Source: Prevotella sp. (GTDB lineage Bacteria > Bacteroidota > Bacteroidia > Bacteroidales > Bacteroidaceae). Taken from it: 57,205 nucleotides of DNA. The translations under genes and the position numbers were made by a program. The DNA lies in the NCBI GenBank assembly GCA_017645905.1, contig JAGCNO010000134.1:1-57205 (forward strand), read 5' to 3'. Below the pieces are notes generated by a model. It was not told the DNA's origin, ran no database searches, and was given only the letters and a program-made list of their open reading frames with translations. Of the stretch, positions 49,970 to 57,205 are shown one piece after another. How positions within the stretch are numbered: the first letter of the stretch is position 1; each line of letters starts with the position of its first letter.

Positions 49970-51328
49970 ATGATTATGAAGATACGATATATACTTTTAA
50001 TTTCATTCCTGTTCCTCATGGGTACAGGCAGTTTGCATGCTCAGATAGTGACCGAGACGGACGACGAGACGGAGGAGGTGGCTGAGGGTAGCGATGACGA
50101 CGAGGAAGACGTTGCTGACGATGAGTCTCAGGAGGGCGACGACCTGGTGTTCCCCGAGGCAATGGGCGACTATCTGGACTCGCTGATGACGCTCTATATG
50201 ACCAAGACCTACCTCGTGCCGGAGAGCGACTGCCAAACTGCAGCTGAAGACCCGGTGTTCACCAAGGAGCAGTACATCGAACGCCTCTACCGTATGCCGA
50301 CCATCATAGAGATGCCTTGGACCGAGACGGTGCAGACGTGCATAGACCGCTATACGCAGAAGTCGCGCCGCCAGGTGAGCTACCTGCTCGGGGCCTGCAA
50401 CTTCTATATGCCTTTCTTCGAGGAGGCACTTGAGGCCTACCAGTTGCCGTTAGAGCTGAAGTATCTGCCCATCGTCGAGTCGGCACTCAACCCTCAGGCC
50501 ACTTCGCATGCTGGGGCAGCGGGCCTGTGGCAGTTCATGCCGTCGGCCGCCAAGACCTATAGCCTGGACATCAACTCGCTGGTCGACGAGCGCCGCGACA
50601 TCGTGAAGAGCAGCTGGGCAGCAGCCCGTTATCTGCGCGACCTCTACCGTCTCTTTGGCGACTGGAACCTGGCCATCGCCGGGTATAATTGCGGACCGGA
50701 GAACATCAACAAGGCCATTCACCGTGCCGGCGGCGAGCGTGACTACTGGAAAATCTGTCCCTACCTGCCCCGTGAGACACGCGGCTACGTGCCCGCCTTC
50801 ATCGCCGCCAACTACGTGATGACCTATTATTGTGACCACAAAATCTGTCCTATGCAGGCCCAGCTGCCTGTTAAGACTGACACGGTGATGCTCTCGCGTA
50901 ATGTCACTTTCAGTCAGGTGGCCTCGGCCATGGGGCTCAGCGTCGACATGCTTCGCTCGCTCAACCCGCAGTACCGCCGTGATGTCATCCCCGGAGCAAC
51001 GGCTCCCTCGGCACTTAGACTGCCCGTGGCCGATGCCGTGCGGTTTATCGACCTGCAGGACTCTATCTTTGCCAGCTCCGATGGCGCCTTCGAGAAACGC
51101 TTGGAGGTGGAAGTGGAACAGCCTGTGTATGTGCCGAAGGCTAAAAGCAAGGGCCGTCGGGGACGCGCTGCTGCAAGGGCAGGAGGCAGCAAGTCGGTGA
51201 CGGTGAGACGGGGTGACACACTCTCGGCCATCGCCAAGCGCAACGGTACCACCGTGGCTAAGCTGAAGAAACTGAACGGTATACGCGGAAACAACATTCA
51301 GGCAGGTAAGAAACTGAAGGTGAAGTAA
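49970..51328 (+). CDS. Lytic transglycosylase with LysM domain (MltD-like)
   Basis: 452 residues: signal peptide (YILLISFLFLMGTGSLHAQ), a very acidic linker (EEVAEGSDDDEEDVADDE), then a family-1 SLT domain with LPIVESALNPQATSHAGAAGLWQFM (catalytic Glu) and WNLAIAGYNCGPENINKA, and one C-terminal LysM (VRRGDTLSAIAKRNGTTVAKLKKLNG). It cuts peptidoglycan in the periplasm. A basic stretch (KSKGRRGRAAAR) links the LysM. The start is placed at 49970, with 49976 as an alternative. Confidence 0.92.
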   Translation: MIMKIRYILLISFLFLMGTGSLHAQIVTETDDETEEVAEGSDDDEEDVADDESQEGDDLVFPEAMGDYLDSLMTLYMTKTYLVPESDCQTAAEDPVFTKEQYIERLYRMPTIIEMPWTETVQTCIDRYTQKSRRQVSYLLGACNFYMPFFEEALEAYQLPLELKYLPIVESALNPQATSHAGAAGLWQFMPSAAKTYSLDINSLVDERRDIVKSSWAAARYLRDLYRLFGDWNLAIAGYNCGPENINKAIHRAGGERDYWKICPYLPRETRGYVPAFIAANYVMTYYCDHKICPMQAQLPVKTDTVMLSRNVTFSQVASAMGLSVDMLRSLNPQYRRDVIPGATAPSALRLPVADAVRFIDLQDSIFASSDGAFEKRLEVEVEQPVYVPKAKSKGRRGRAAARAGGSKSVTVRRGDTLSAIAKRNGTTVAKLKKLNGIRGNNIQAGKKLKVK

Positions 51329-51365
51329 GGGGAGTTTAGAGTTGAGAGTTGAAGGAGGAAAGATT

Positions 51366-53645
51366 ATGGATGACGAGATGATGCGCCGTGAGGCCGCCGA
51401 CGACAAGATGATCACTGAGGCCTATGACCGGCTGATTGAGAGCTACATGCGTTCGTGCCACCGTAAGAAGGTGGACATCATTGCCAAGGCATTCAACTTC
51501 GCACGTCAGGCTCACAAGGGCGTGCGACGTCTCTCTGGCGAGCCTTACATCATGCACCCCATCGCCGTGGCTCAGATAGTGAGCGAGGAGATAGGACTGG
51601 GTTCCACCAGCATCTGTTCCGCCCTGCTCCACGATGTGGTGGAGGACACAGAGTACACCGTAGAGGATATTGAGAACATGTTCGGCCCGAAGGTGGCACA
51701 GATTGTCGACGGCCTGACGAAAATCTCCGGTGGAATCTTCGGTGAGCAGGCATCGGCACAGGCCGAGAACTTCAAGAAACTACTGCTCACCATGAGCGAG
51801 GACATTCGCGTCATCCTCATCAAGATGGCCGACCGCCTGCACAACATGCGCACGCTGGAGAGCCAGCCCGCCAACAAACAGTACAAGATTGCTGGTGAGA
51901 CGCTCTACCTCTATGCCCCGCTGGCCCATCGACTGGGCCTTTACCGCATCAAGTCAGAACTGGAGAACCTCAGCTTCCGCTTCGAGCATCCCGAAGAGTA
52001 TGCCGCCATAGAACGCCGACTGGAGGAAACTAAGATTTCTCGTCAGGAGTCGTTCGATCAGTTTACGAAGCCCATCGAGAAGGCTTTGGAGGATTTGGGC
52101 CTGAAGTACCAGATTAAGCAGCGTGTCAAGACTCCTTACTCTATTTGGAGCAAGATGCAGAACAAGCACGTCACCTTCGACGAGATTTACGATATTCTGG
52201 CCGCCCGCATCATCTTCACTCCCAGTAGCCGCGAGGCCGAGGTCAACGAATGTTTCGATATTTACGTGGCCCTGACGAAGATATACCGAAGCCATCCCGA
52301 CCGAATCCGTGACTGGGTGAACCACCCGAAGGCCAACGGATATCAGGCACTCCACGTCACGCTCATGTCGAAGCAGGGCCACTGGATAGAGGTACAGATA
52401 CGCTCGGAACGCATGAACGAGATTGCCGAGCAGGGACTGGCCGCCCACTGGAAGTACAAGGAGGGTATAGAGAACCACGAGGACATGGAGTTCCAGGAGG
52501 ACGAGGGCGAGCTGAACCAGTGGCTGCGCACCATCAAGGAGATACTCGACGACCCGCAGCCCGACGCCATGGACTTCCTTGACGCCATCAAGCTCAACCT
52601 CTTCGCCAGCGAGATATTCGTGTTCACCCCCAAGGGCGAAATCAAGACCATGCCTGCCGGATGCACCGTCCTCGACTTCGCCTTCTCCATCCACACCTTC
52701 TTGGGTAGCCACTGCATCGGGGCCAAGGTGAACCACAAGCTGGTGCCGCTGAGCCATCAGCTGAATAGCGGCGACCAGGTAGAGATACTAACCTCGAAGT
52801 CGCAGCATGTGCAGCCTTCGTGGATAAACTTCGCCCATACCGCTAAGGCTAAGGGCAAGGTGCAGGCCCAGCTGAAGCGGGCACAACGTGAGGTGCAAAA
52901 GAAGGGAGAGGATATCCTCAACGAGTGGCTCGCATCCAAGAACCTCGAGCCGACACAGGCCAATATCGACCAGCTGGTGAACTATCACGACTGCCAGAAC
53001 CGCGACGCGCTCTTCCTTGCCATCGGCGACAAGAAAGTCATTCTGGGCGAGAAAGACGAAGACGAGCTGAAGGGGAAAAACAAGAAAGGCGACGGAGCGA
53101 GCGGCGGATGGCGCAAGTATGTGCCCTTCGTGAAGGCGAAGAAACAAGAGGAGGAGAAACAGCCCGAACTGTTCATCGTCCCCGAGAAGTTCAACCGCAA
53201 GAAGCCCATCTACATCACTGAGGAGAACATTTCGCAGTACATCTTCCGCGACTGCTGCCATCCTATACCGGGCGATGACGCGCTGGGATACATCGACAAG
53301 CAGAACCGCGTAGAGATTCACAACCGCAAGTGTCCCGTGGCCAATAAGCTCAAGGCCAACTATGGCAACCGTCTGCTCGACGTGAAGTGGGACATGCACA
53401 AGAAGCTTTTCTTCGACGCTACCATTCGTCTTGGAGGCATTGACCGCCGTGGCCTGATCAACGAGGTGACTCGTATCATATCCAACCAGATGTCGGTAGA
53501 TATCCGAGGCCTTGCCTTCACCACCAGGGACGGCATCTTCGAGGGAACCATCGACCTCCGTGTTCATGACCGCGACGACGTGAAGGCCATCATGGACAAA
53601 CTGAAGGATGTGGAAGACCTCAAGGAACTCTCACAAATCATGTAG
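51366..53645 (+). CDS. Bifunctional (p)ppGpp synthetase/hydrolase (Rel/SpoT type)
   Basis: 759 residues from the ATG at 51366, preceded by a strong AAGGAGG, uncommon in this window. HD hydrolase domain with GEPYIMHPIAVAQ, ALLHDVVEDTEYT and MADRLHNMRTL; synthetase domain with DILAARIIF and HPKANGYQALHVTL; TGS domain (IFVFTPKGEIKTMP) and a C-terminal ACT domain. Both catalytic sets are intact. It controls the stringent response. Upstream 51332..51352 is a GAGTTGA heptamer block. Confidence 0.95.
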   Translation: MDDEMMRREAADDKMITEAYDRLIESYMRSCHRKKVDIIAKAFNFARQAHKGVRRLSGEPYIMHPIAVAQIVSEEIGLGSTSICSALLHDVVEDTEYTVEDIENMFGPKVAQIVDGLTKISGGIFGEQASAQAENFKKLLLTMSEDIRVILIKMADRLHNMRTLESQPANKQYKIAGETLYLYAPLAHRLGLYRIKSELENLSFRFEHPEEYAAIERRLEETKISRQESFDQFTKPIEKALEDLGLKYQIKQRVKTPYSIWSKMQNKHVTFDEIYDILAARIIFTPSSREAEVNECFDIYVALTKIYRSHPDRIRDWVNHPKANGYQALHVTLMSKQGHWIEVQIRSERMNEIAEQGLAAHWKYKEGIENHEDMEFQEDEGELNQWLRTIKEILDDPQPDAMDFLDAIKLNLFASEIFVFTPKGEIKTMPAGCTVLDFAFSIHTFLGSHCIGAKVNHKLVPLSHQLNSGDQVEILTSKSQHVQPSWINFAHTAKAKGKVQAQLKRAQREVQKKGEDILNEWLASKNLEPTQANIDQLVNYHDCQNRDALFLAIGDKKVILGEKDEDELKGKNKKGDGASGGWRKYVPFVKAKKQEEEKQPELFIVPEKFNRKKPIYITEENISQYIFRDCCHPIPGDDALGYIDKQNRVEIHNRKCPVANKLKANYGNRLLDVKWDMHKKLFFDATIRLGGIDRRGLINEVTRIISNQMSVDIRGLAFTTRDGIFEGTIDLRVHDRDDVKAIMDKLKDVEDLKELSQIM

Positions 53646-53679
53646 TGTCCTGTAAGTTGCGCTACCTGCGCAACACCCC

Positions 53680-54249
53680 TCAAGCATAGCACCGCCTCAC
53701 AATTGGTGCTATTATTTTTGGTACCAGCTCCTCAATGCTTTCTCCTATTCTCACCCGCTGCCGTATTTCCGTGCTGCTGACAGGCAAAAGCTCCGCTTCG
53801 ATGAGGGTGACGCCGGGAGGCATTTCCTCCGCGACGACCTGACCGCCCGCTCTGGGGTAGACCATCACCTGGTGTTCCCGCATGATGTCTGCAGCCCTGT
53901 ACCATCTGGGGAAAAGCTGCCAGTTGTCACCGCCGATGAGCAGCACGAAGGTGTGTTGGGGAAAGTCCTCGCGGAGGTGCTGCAGGGTATTCCATGTGTA
54001 GGAGGGTCGGGGCAGGTGTAGCTCATAGTCGCTGGCGATGATGCCTTGCTCACCGTGCAGGGCGATGCGGGTCATGGCATAGCGCAGACGGTCGTCGAGC
54101 AGTTCGCTGCTGTCTTGCTTCAGCGGGTTCTGAGGCGACACCATCAGCCACACCTCATCAAGACCGCCTGCCTTGCGCAGCTGCCTTGCCAGCACGATAT
54201 GGCCGTTGTGGATGGGGTTGAACGACCCGCCGAAGATGCCGATGGTCAT
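53680..54249 (-). CDS. nadD: Nicotinate-nucleotide adenylyltransferase
   Basis: 189 residues from the ATG at 54249 (MTIGIFGGSFNPIHNGHI), chosen because GGSFNPIHNGH is the nucleotide-binding motif at the start of the family; the longer frame runs back into gmk. Also DEVWLMVSPQNPLK, FVLLIGGDNW and SSTEIRQRV with the ISSTxIR motif. It makes deamido-NAD. The start is four bases after the gmk stop, so both are in one operon. Confidence 0.95.
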   Translation of the reverse strand: MTIGIFGGSFNPIHNGHIVLARQLRKAGGLDEVWLMVSPQNPLKQDSSELLDDRLRYAMTRIALHGEQGIIASDYELHLPRPSYTWNTLQHLREDFPQHTFVLLIGGDNWQLFPRWYRAADIMREHQVMVYPRAGGQVVAEEMPPGVTLIEAELLPVSSTEIRQRVRIGESIEELVPKIIAPIVRRCYA

Positions 54250-54253
54250 GGAC

Positions 54254-54883
54254 TTATTGGGTTTGCTGAAGAAAGGCTTGGACCAGCTGGAGGGTTTCGG
54301 CCTCGGCAGTAGCCAGGTCATCGTTTACCACGATATGGTCAAACTGTGGGGCGAAGGTCATCTCGTACTCGGCTTTGGCCAGACGGCTCTCGATGGCCTC
54401 TGGAGTGTCTGTTCCACGCCCTTCGAGACGGCGGCGCAGCTCTTCGACTGACGGTGGCTGGATGAAGATGCTCATAGCCTGCTCGCCGTAGAACTTCTTG
54501 ATATTGATGCCGCCCTTTACGTCAACGTCGAACACCACGTTCTGTCCGGCCTTTAGTTGTCGCTTCACCTGTGCCTTCAGTGTACCGTAGAAGCGGTCTT
54601 CATAGACCTCTTCATACTCCAGAAATTCATCGTTGTCTATGCGCTTGCGAAATTCCTCGGGTGTGAGGAAGAAGTACTCCACGCCGTTCTGCTCCGTACC
54701 ACGTGGCGGACGCGATGTAGCCGATATGGAGAAATAGAGCCGCAGCTCCGGGTGCTCCTTCATCAGCCATTGCACAATCGTTGTCTTGCCGCTACCGCTT
54801 GGCGCGGAGAAAATAAGAAGGCCTCCTGGTCGTTTGGTCGTTTTGGGAGTTGGTCGTTTGGTTGTTTGTTTGTCTTTTTCCAT
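54254..54883 (-). CDS. gmk: Guanylate kinase
   Basis: 209 residues. LLIFSAPSGSGKTTIVQWL is the P-loop, followed by SATSRPPRGTEQNGVEYFFL for GMP binding and FYGTLKAQV, VFDVDVKGG. The first 19 residues (MEKDKQTTKRPTPKTTKRP) are encoded by octamer units and are not part of the fold; the core begins at GGLLIFSAPSG. Phosphorylates GMP. It sits between yicC and nadD. Confidence 0.95.
   Translation of the reverse strand: MEKDKQTTKRPTPKTTKRPGGLLIFSAPSGSGKTTIVQWLMKEHPELRLYFSISATSRPPRGTEQNGVEYFFLTPEEFRKRIDNDEFLEYEEVYEDRFYGTLKAQVKRQLKAGQNVVFDVDVKGGINIKKFYGEQAMSIFIQPPSVEELRRRLEGRGTDTPEAIESRLAKAEYEMTFAPQFDHIVVNDDLATAEAETLQLVQAFLQQTQ
54827..54874. repeat. Six-unit octamer block at the gmk start
   Basis: TGGTCGTT, TGGTCGTT, TTGGGAGT, TGGTCGTT, TGGTTGTT, TGTTTGTC; in frame, coding the TTKRPTPKTTKRP tail. 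Confidence 0.9.
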
Positions 54884-54895
54884 ATTCTTCCCTTG

Positions 54896-55771
54896 TTATA
54901 AAGCGTTGAGCACCTGTTCCTTTATCTGTTCCAGTTCGTCTTTCATCTGCACGACGATGTTCTGCATCTCAGCGAGGTTCGACTTTGAGCCAGTGGTGTT
55001 GATTTCCCGTCCCATCTCCTGGGCGATGAATCCCAGTTTCTTTCCCTGTCCGTGGCCGTCGGCCATGGTTTCGCGGAAATAGCGCAGGTGGTTAGCCAGT
55101 CGCTGTTTCTCCTCGCTGATGTCGAGCTTCTCTATATAATAGATGAGTTCCTGTTCCAGGCGGTTCTTGTCGTACTCCACACCGGGAATCTGTAGCAGTC
55201 CCTCCACGATGCGTCCGCGAATCTTTTCCACACGCTGCCGCTCGAAAGGTTCTATCTCGGCCAGTAGCCGTTCAATATTGTCAATCTTTTCGGCGAACTT
55301 ACGTTCCAACGCTGCCCCTTCCTGCTGGCGGAAGCTGACGAGCGCGTCGATGGCCTCTACCACAGCGCGCTGTGCGGCCTGCCACTCCTCGTCGGTGAGC
55401 TGCTCGGTGTCTGTACGTGTCAGCACGTCAGGCATGCGGGTCAGCGTGTACATCCAGTCCTGCGGCTCGGGTATTCCTGTATGGGCGGAAATGTCCTTCA
55501 GCTGCTGGTAGTAGTTATACATCAGCATTTCGTTCACGGGCGTGGGGTCTATGCCCTCCTCCTTCTCTATCCAGAGGGCGAAGTCCACCTTGCCGCGCTC
55601 TAAGCGAGTGGAAATCATCTGTCGTATCTCCATCTCCTTCTCGCGGTAGAGTGGGGCGATGCGTGTGAGCAGGTCCAGCTGCTTGGAATTGAGTGACTTA
55701 ATCTCGGCGTTGATTTTCTTTCCGTTGTAGGCTACGACCGCCTTTCCGTAGCCAGTCATTGATTGTATCAT
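54896..55771 (-). CDS. yicC: YicC-family endoribonuclease
   Basis: 291 residues starting MIQSMTGYGKAVVAYNGKK, with EIKSLNSKQLDLLTRI, ALWIEKEEGIDPTPVNEML and ending in the family's C-terminal helices MGREINTTGSKSNLAEMQN and VVQMKDELEQIKEQVLN. YicC-family proteins are RNA-cleaving regulators. It is 12 bases upstream of gmk, a common pairing. Confidence 0.93.
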   Translation of the reverse strand: MIQSMTGYGKAVVAYNGKKINAEIKSLNSKQLDLLTRIAPLYREKEMEIRQMISTRLERGKVDFALWIEKEEGIDPTPVNEMLMYNYYQQLKDISAHTGIPEPQDWMYTLTRMPDVLTRTDTEQLTDEEWQAAQRAVVEAIDALVSFRQQEGAALERKFAEKIDNIERLLAEIEPFERQRVEKIRGRIVEGLLQIPGVEYDKNRLEQELIYYIEKLDISEEKQRLANHLRYFRETMADGHGQGKKLGFIAQEMGREINTTGSKSNLAEMQNIVVQMKDELEQIKEQVLNAL

Positions 55772-55778
55772 ATTGTGT

Positions 55779-55851
55779 TGAGAGTTGAGTGTTTAGAGTT
55801 TAGAGTTGAGTGTTTAGAGTTGAGAGTTTAGTGATTAGAGTTTAGTGATTA
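55779..55851. repeat. GAGTTTA/GAGTTGA heptamer block between yicC and the lipid kinase
   Basis: About ten GAGTTTA/GAGTTGA/GTGTTTA-type units fill the whole intergenic space. Confidence 0.85.
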
Positions 55852-56778
55852 TTCAGGAATGAGGAAGTTGATGACTTCCGGCTCTATCCTTATGTGGTAT
55901 TCTCCTGTCGGGTGGTCAGCCAGCCGTCCGTCTATGCCCACGCGTGCCTTAGCGCTCTCGCAGGTCATCTCTCGGGTGCGGTAGGGGTGTACGGAGCGGT
56001 GGTTGAGGAACCGTCCGGTAAAGAGCAGCCACAGTCCTTCCAGGAACTGTCTTCCGGGCGGGTTGTATACCACCGAGACGTCGAGCAGTCCGCTGTAGGG
56101 CACCGCGCTGGGTGTCTGTCCGTAGCCGTGAGCATTGCCTATGCAGACGGTCATCACCGAGCGGTCGATCTCCTCATAGTTCACCTGCAGCCGCATCTTG
56201 TAGTCATGGCGGTGGAAGAGCATGAGCACCAGCGACGAGAGGAATGCCAGGTGACTGCTGCCCAGCACCTTGCGAGCTTGTCGGCGCAGGTGCATGATGT
56301 CGGCGGTAAGGCCGATGTTCACGCAGTTGAGGAAATATCGGCTGACGTGTCCGTTGTCGCGGCTGTCGTAGCTGATGCAGCCCAGGTCAATCTTCCGCAC
56401 TCGGTGACGGATGAGCCAGTCTACGGTCTGCGCGTCGTTCTTCTCGTCGAAGCCCCAGTAGCGGGCGAAGTCGTTCATCACGCCGTTGGGTATGAGTCCC
56501 AGGTGTACCTGCTCACGGACGCTCTTCTCCTCGCGCATGAGGCAGTTTACGGCATCGTTGAGTGCCGAGTCGCCACCCACGATGACGATGGTCGTATAGC
56601 CGTTGTGCAGCAGCATGGTCATCAGCCGCTCCACGCTGTCGGTCGACTCGCTCTGCACGAAGTCATAGCACACGCCCTTCTCGTCGAGCGTGCGTTTCAG
56701 CCGTTCCCAGCGGCGGCTGCTCTCATGTATGCCTTTCTTGGGGCAGTAGAGCAGGCCCCAACGGTCTTCGCAGTTCAT
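55849..56778 (-). CDS. Diacylglycerol/lipid kinase family protein
   Basis: 309 residues of the DagK/YegS type: VIVGGDSALNDAVNCLM in place of the usual GGDGTxxEVxNG motif, LGLIPNGVMNDFARYWG for nucleotide binding, and FLNCVNIGLTADIMH. The catalytic loop reads GGDS rather than GGDG, a variant worth noting. It phosphorylates a lipid, and may be an orphan in phospholipid turnover. The start codon lies at the edge of a TGAACTA heptamer block. Confidence 0.82.
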   Translation of the reverse strand: MNCEDRWGLLYCPKKGIHESSRRWERLKRTLDEKGVCYDFVQSESTDSVERLMTMLLHNGYTTIVIVGGDSALNDAVNCLMREEKSVREQVHLGLIPNGVMNDFARYWGFDEKNDAQTVDWLIRHRVRKIDLGCISYDSRDNGHVSRYFLNCVNIGLTADIMHLRRQARKVLGSSHLAFLSSLVLMLFHRHDYKMRLQVNYEEIDRSVMTVCIGNAHGYGQTPSAVPYSGLLDVSVVYNPPGRQFLEGLWLLFTGRFLNHRSVHPYRTREMTCESAKARVGIDGRLADHPTGEYHIRIEPEVINFLIPE

Positions 56779-56805
56779 AGTTCACAGTTCATAGTTCATA
56801 ATTCA
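56771..56805. repeat. AGTTCAT heptamer block forming the miaA stop and the kinase start
   Basis: AGTTCAT, AGTTCAC, AGTTCAT, AGTTCAT, AATTCAA. On the minus strand the repeat supplies the codons NYEL-stop of miaA and the ATGAAC start of the kinase. Confidence 0.88.
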
Positions 56806-57205
56806 AGATTTGTTCCACCTTCTCCTCCATGGGCAGCGTGGCGTCAATCCAGTGGATGGTGAATCCGCGACGCTCCATGCCCCGGAACCATGTCATCTGT
56901 CGCTTGGCAAACTGGTGGATGGCTATCTCCAGACGGGTGAACATCTCGTCGTAGGAGAGGCAGCCTATGACGTACTCCGTCACGTAGCGGTATTCCAGCC
57001 CATAATAGATAAGGTCTTCGGGCGCGATGCCTGCTTGAGGGGATTTGCTATCTCCGTACAGCAGCCCGCGCACCTCGTCGACCATCCCCTCGTCCAGTCG
57101 GGCTTTCAGCCTTTGGGTAATCTTCTCGCGCCGCAGCTCCCGGTCGATGTTCACCCCGATGATGAGTGACTGTAGGAGACCCTTCCCCCTCCCTGCAGGG
57201 AGGGG
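56789..57205 (-). CDS. miaA: tRNA dimethylallyltransferase, C-terminal part (5' end outside window)
   Basis: 139 codons reach the right edge in frame; the GTG at 57154 is internal. IIGVNIDRELRREKITQRL, LDEGMVDEVRGLL, YYGLEYRYVTEYVIG and FAKRQMTWFRGM are the end of MiaA, where the QxTWFR segment contacts tRNA. It prenylates A37 of tRNAs reading U-codons. At the edge a palindrome codes PLPAGRGKGLLQ, not expected in the enzyme. Confidence 0.9.
   Translation of the reverse strand, partial: PLPAGRGKGLLQSLIIGVNIDRELRREKITQRLKARLDEGMVDEVRGLLYGDSKSPQAGIAPEDLIYYGLEYRYVTEYVIGCLSYDEMFTRLEIAIHQFAKRQMTWFRGMERRGFTIHWIDATLPMEEKVEQILNYEL
57186..57205. repeat. GC-rich perfect palindrome in miaA
   Basis: CCCCTCCC-TGCA-GGGAGGGG. 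Related palindromes in genes: 37117..37136 (GT2), 27666..27681 (FecR), 29844..29863 (MBOAT), 35310..35330 (SGNH). Confidence 0.8.

Noticed and set aside
55894-56862. 322-codon open frame on the plus strand
   Set aside because: It runs antisense across the lipid kinase and the miaA end and shows no domain pattern.

Overview
This window looks like a chromosomal segment from a Bacteroidales bacterium, most likely a Prevotellaceae (Prevotella-type) genome. The reasons are the many copies of the Bacteroidetes -7 promoter element (TAnnTTTG) directly upstream of genes, a FecI/FecR/TonB-dependent receptor trio with STN and DUF4974-type domains, LytTR-type two-component signalling, DUF4923, DUF2271, DUF5683 and DUF4886-type proteins, and surface proteins ending in a short 'GIYVKNGKKV'-type tail. 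No phage, transposase, integrase or rRNA was seen. One tRNA (Pro, TGG) is present.

Layout. 1-20.4 kb is an accessory region rich in small redox and detoxification genes (flavodoxin-like, thioredoxin-like, flavin reductase, SDR, FMN reductase, RidA, rhodanese, DUF2271). It contains many truncated, fused or frameshifted genes. Inside it are a transport/catabolic operon (4.6-10 kb: SDR-esterase, FMN reductase, GPH symporter, alpha-hydroxy-acid dehydrogenase, sugar isomerase), a LytS/LytTR-type two-component system (10.4-13.9 kb) and two divergently transcribed secreted proteins (14.1-17.8 kb). 20.6-28.4 kb holds an MBL-fold enzyme, a DUF4923 lipoprotein, an SO_0444-type metal permease, cysE, tRNA-Pro and the TonB receptor/anti-sigma/ECF sigma trio. 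28.6-39.1 kb is a surface-glycan cluster (MBOAT acyltransferase, ketoacyl synthase III, acyl carrier protein, GT4, ATP-grasp, priming sugar transferase, GNAT, SGNH hydrolase, GT2, flippase). 39.3-57.2 kb is mostly core: uxaC, a hexapeptide acyltransferase, a membrane protein plus haem-motif propeller lipoprotein, a Fur-family regulator, purA, hisS, DUF5683, a lytic transglycosylase, rel, nadD, gmk, yicC, a lipid kinase and the end of miaA.

The most unusual content is non-coding. (i) Four separate arrays repeat a 17-bp core (GAAAGAACGGCTTWTTC) at an exact 22-bp period. (ii) A very large number of short tandem blocks, usually four units of 7 or 8 bp, sit between genes and also in frame inside genes, including hisS, gmk and the flippase. 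(iii) Three TTTCGTCA repeats with exact 21-bp spacing lie between the LytTR system and its neighbour. (iv) An 80-bp promoter carrying a perfect palindromic operator is duplicated 14 kb apart. All functional calls are from reading the sequence; no database search was run.
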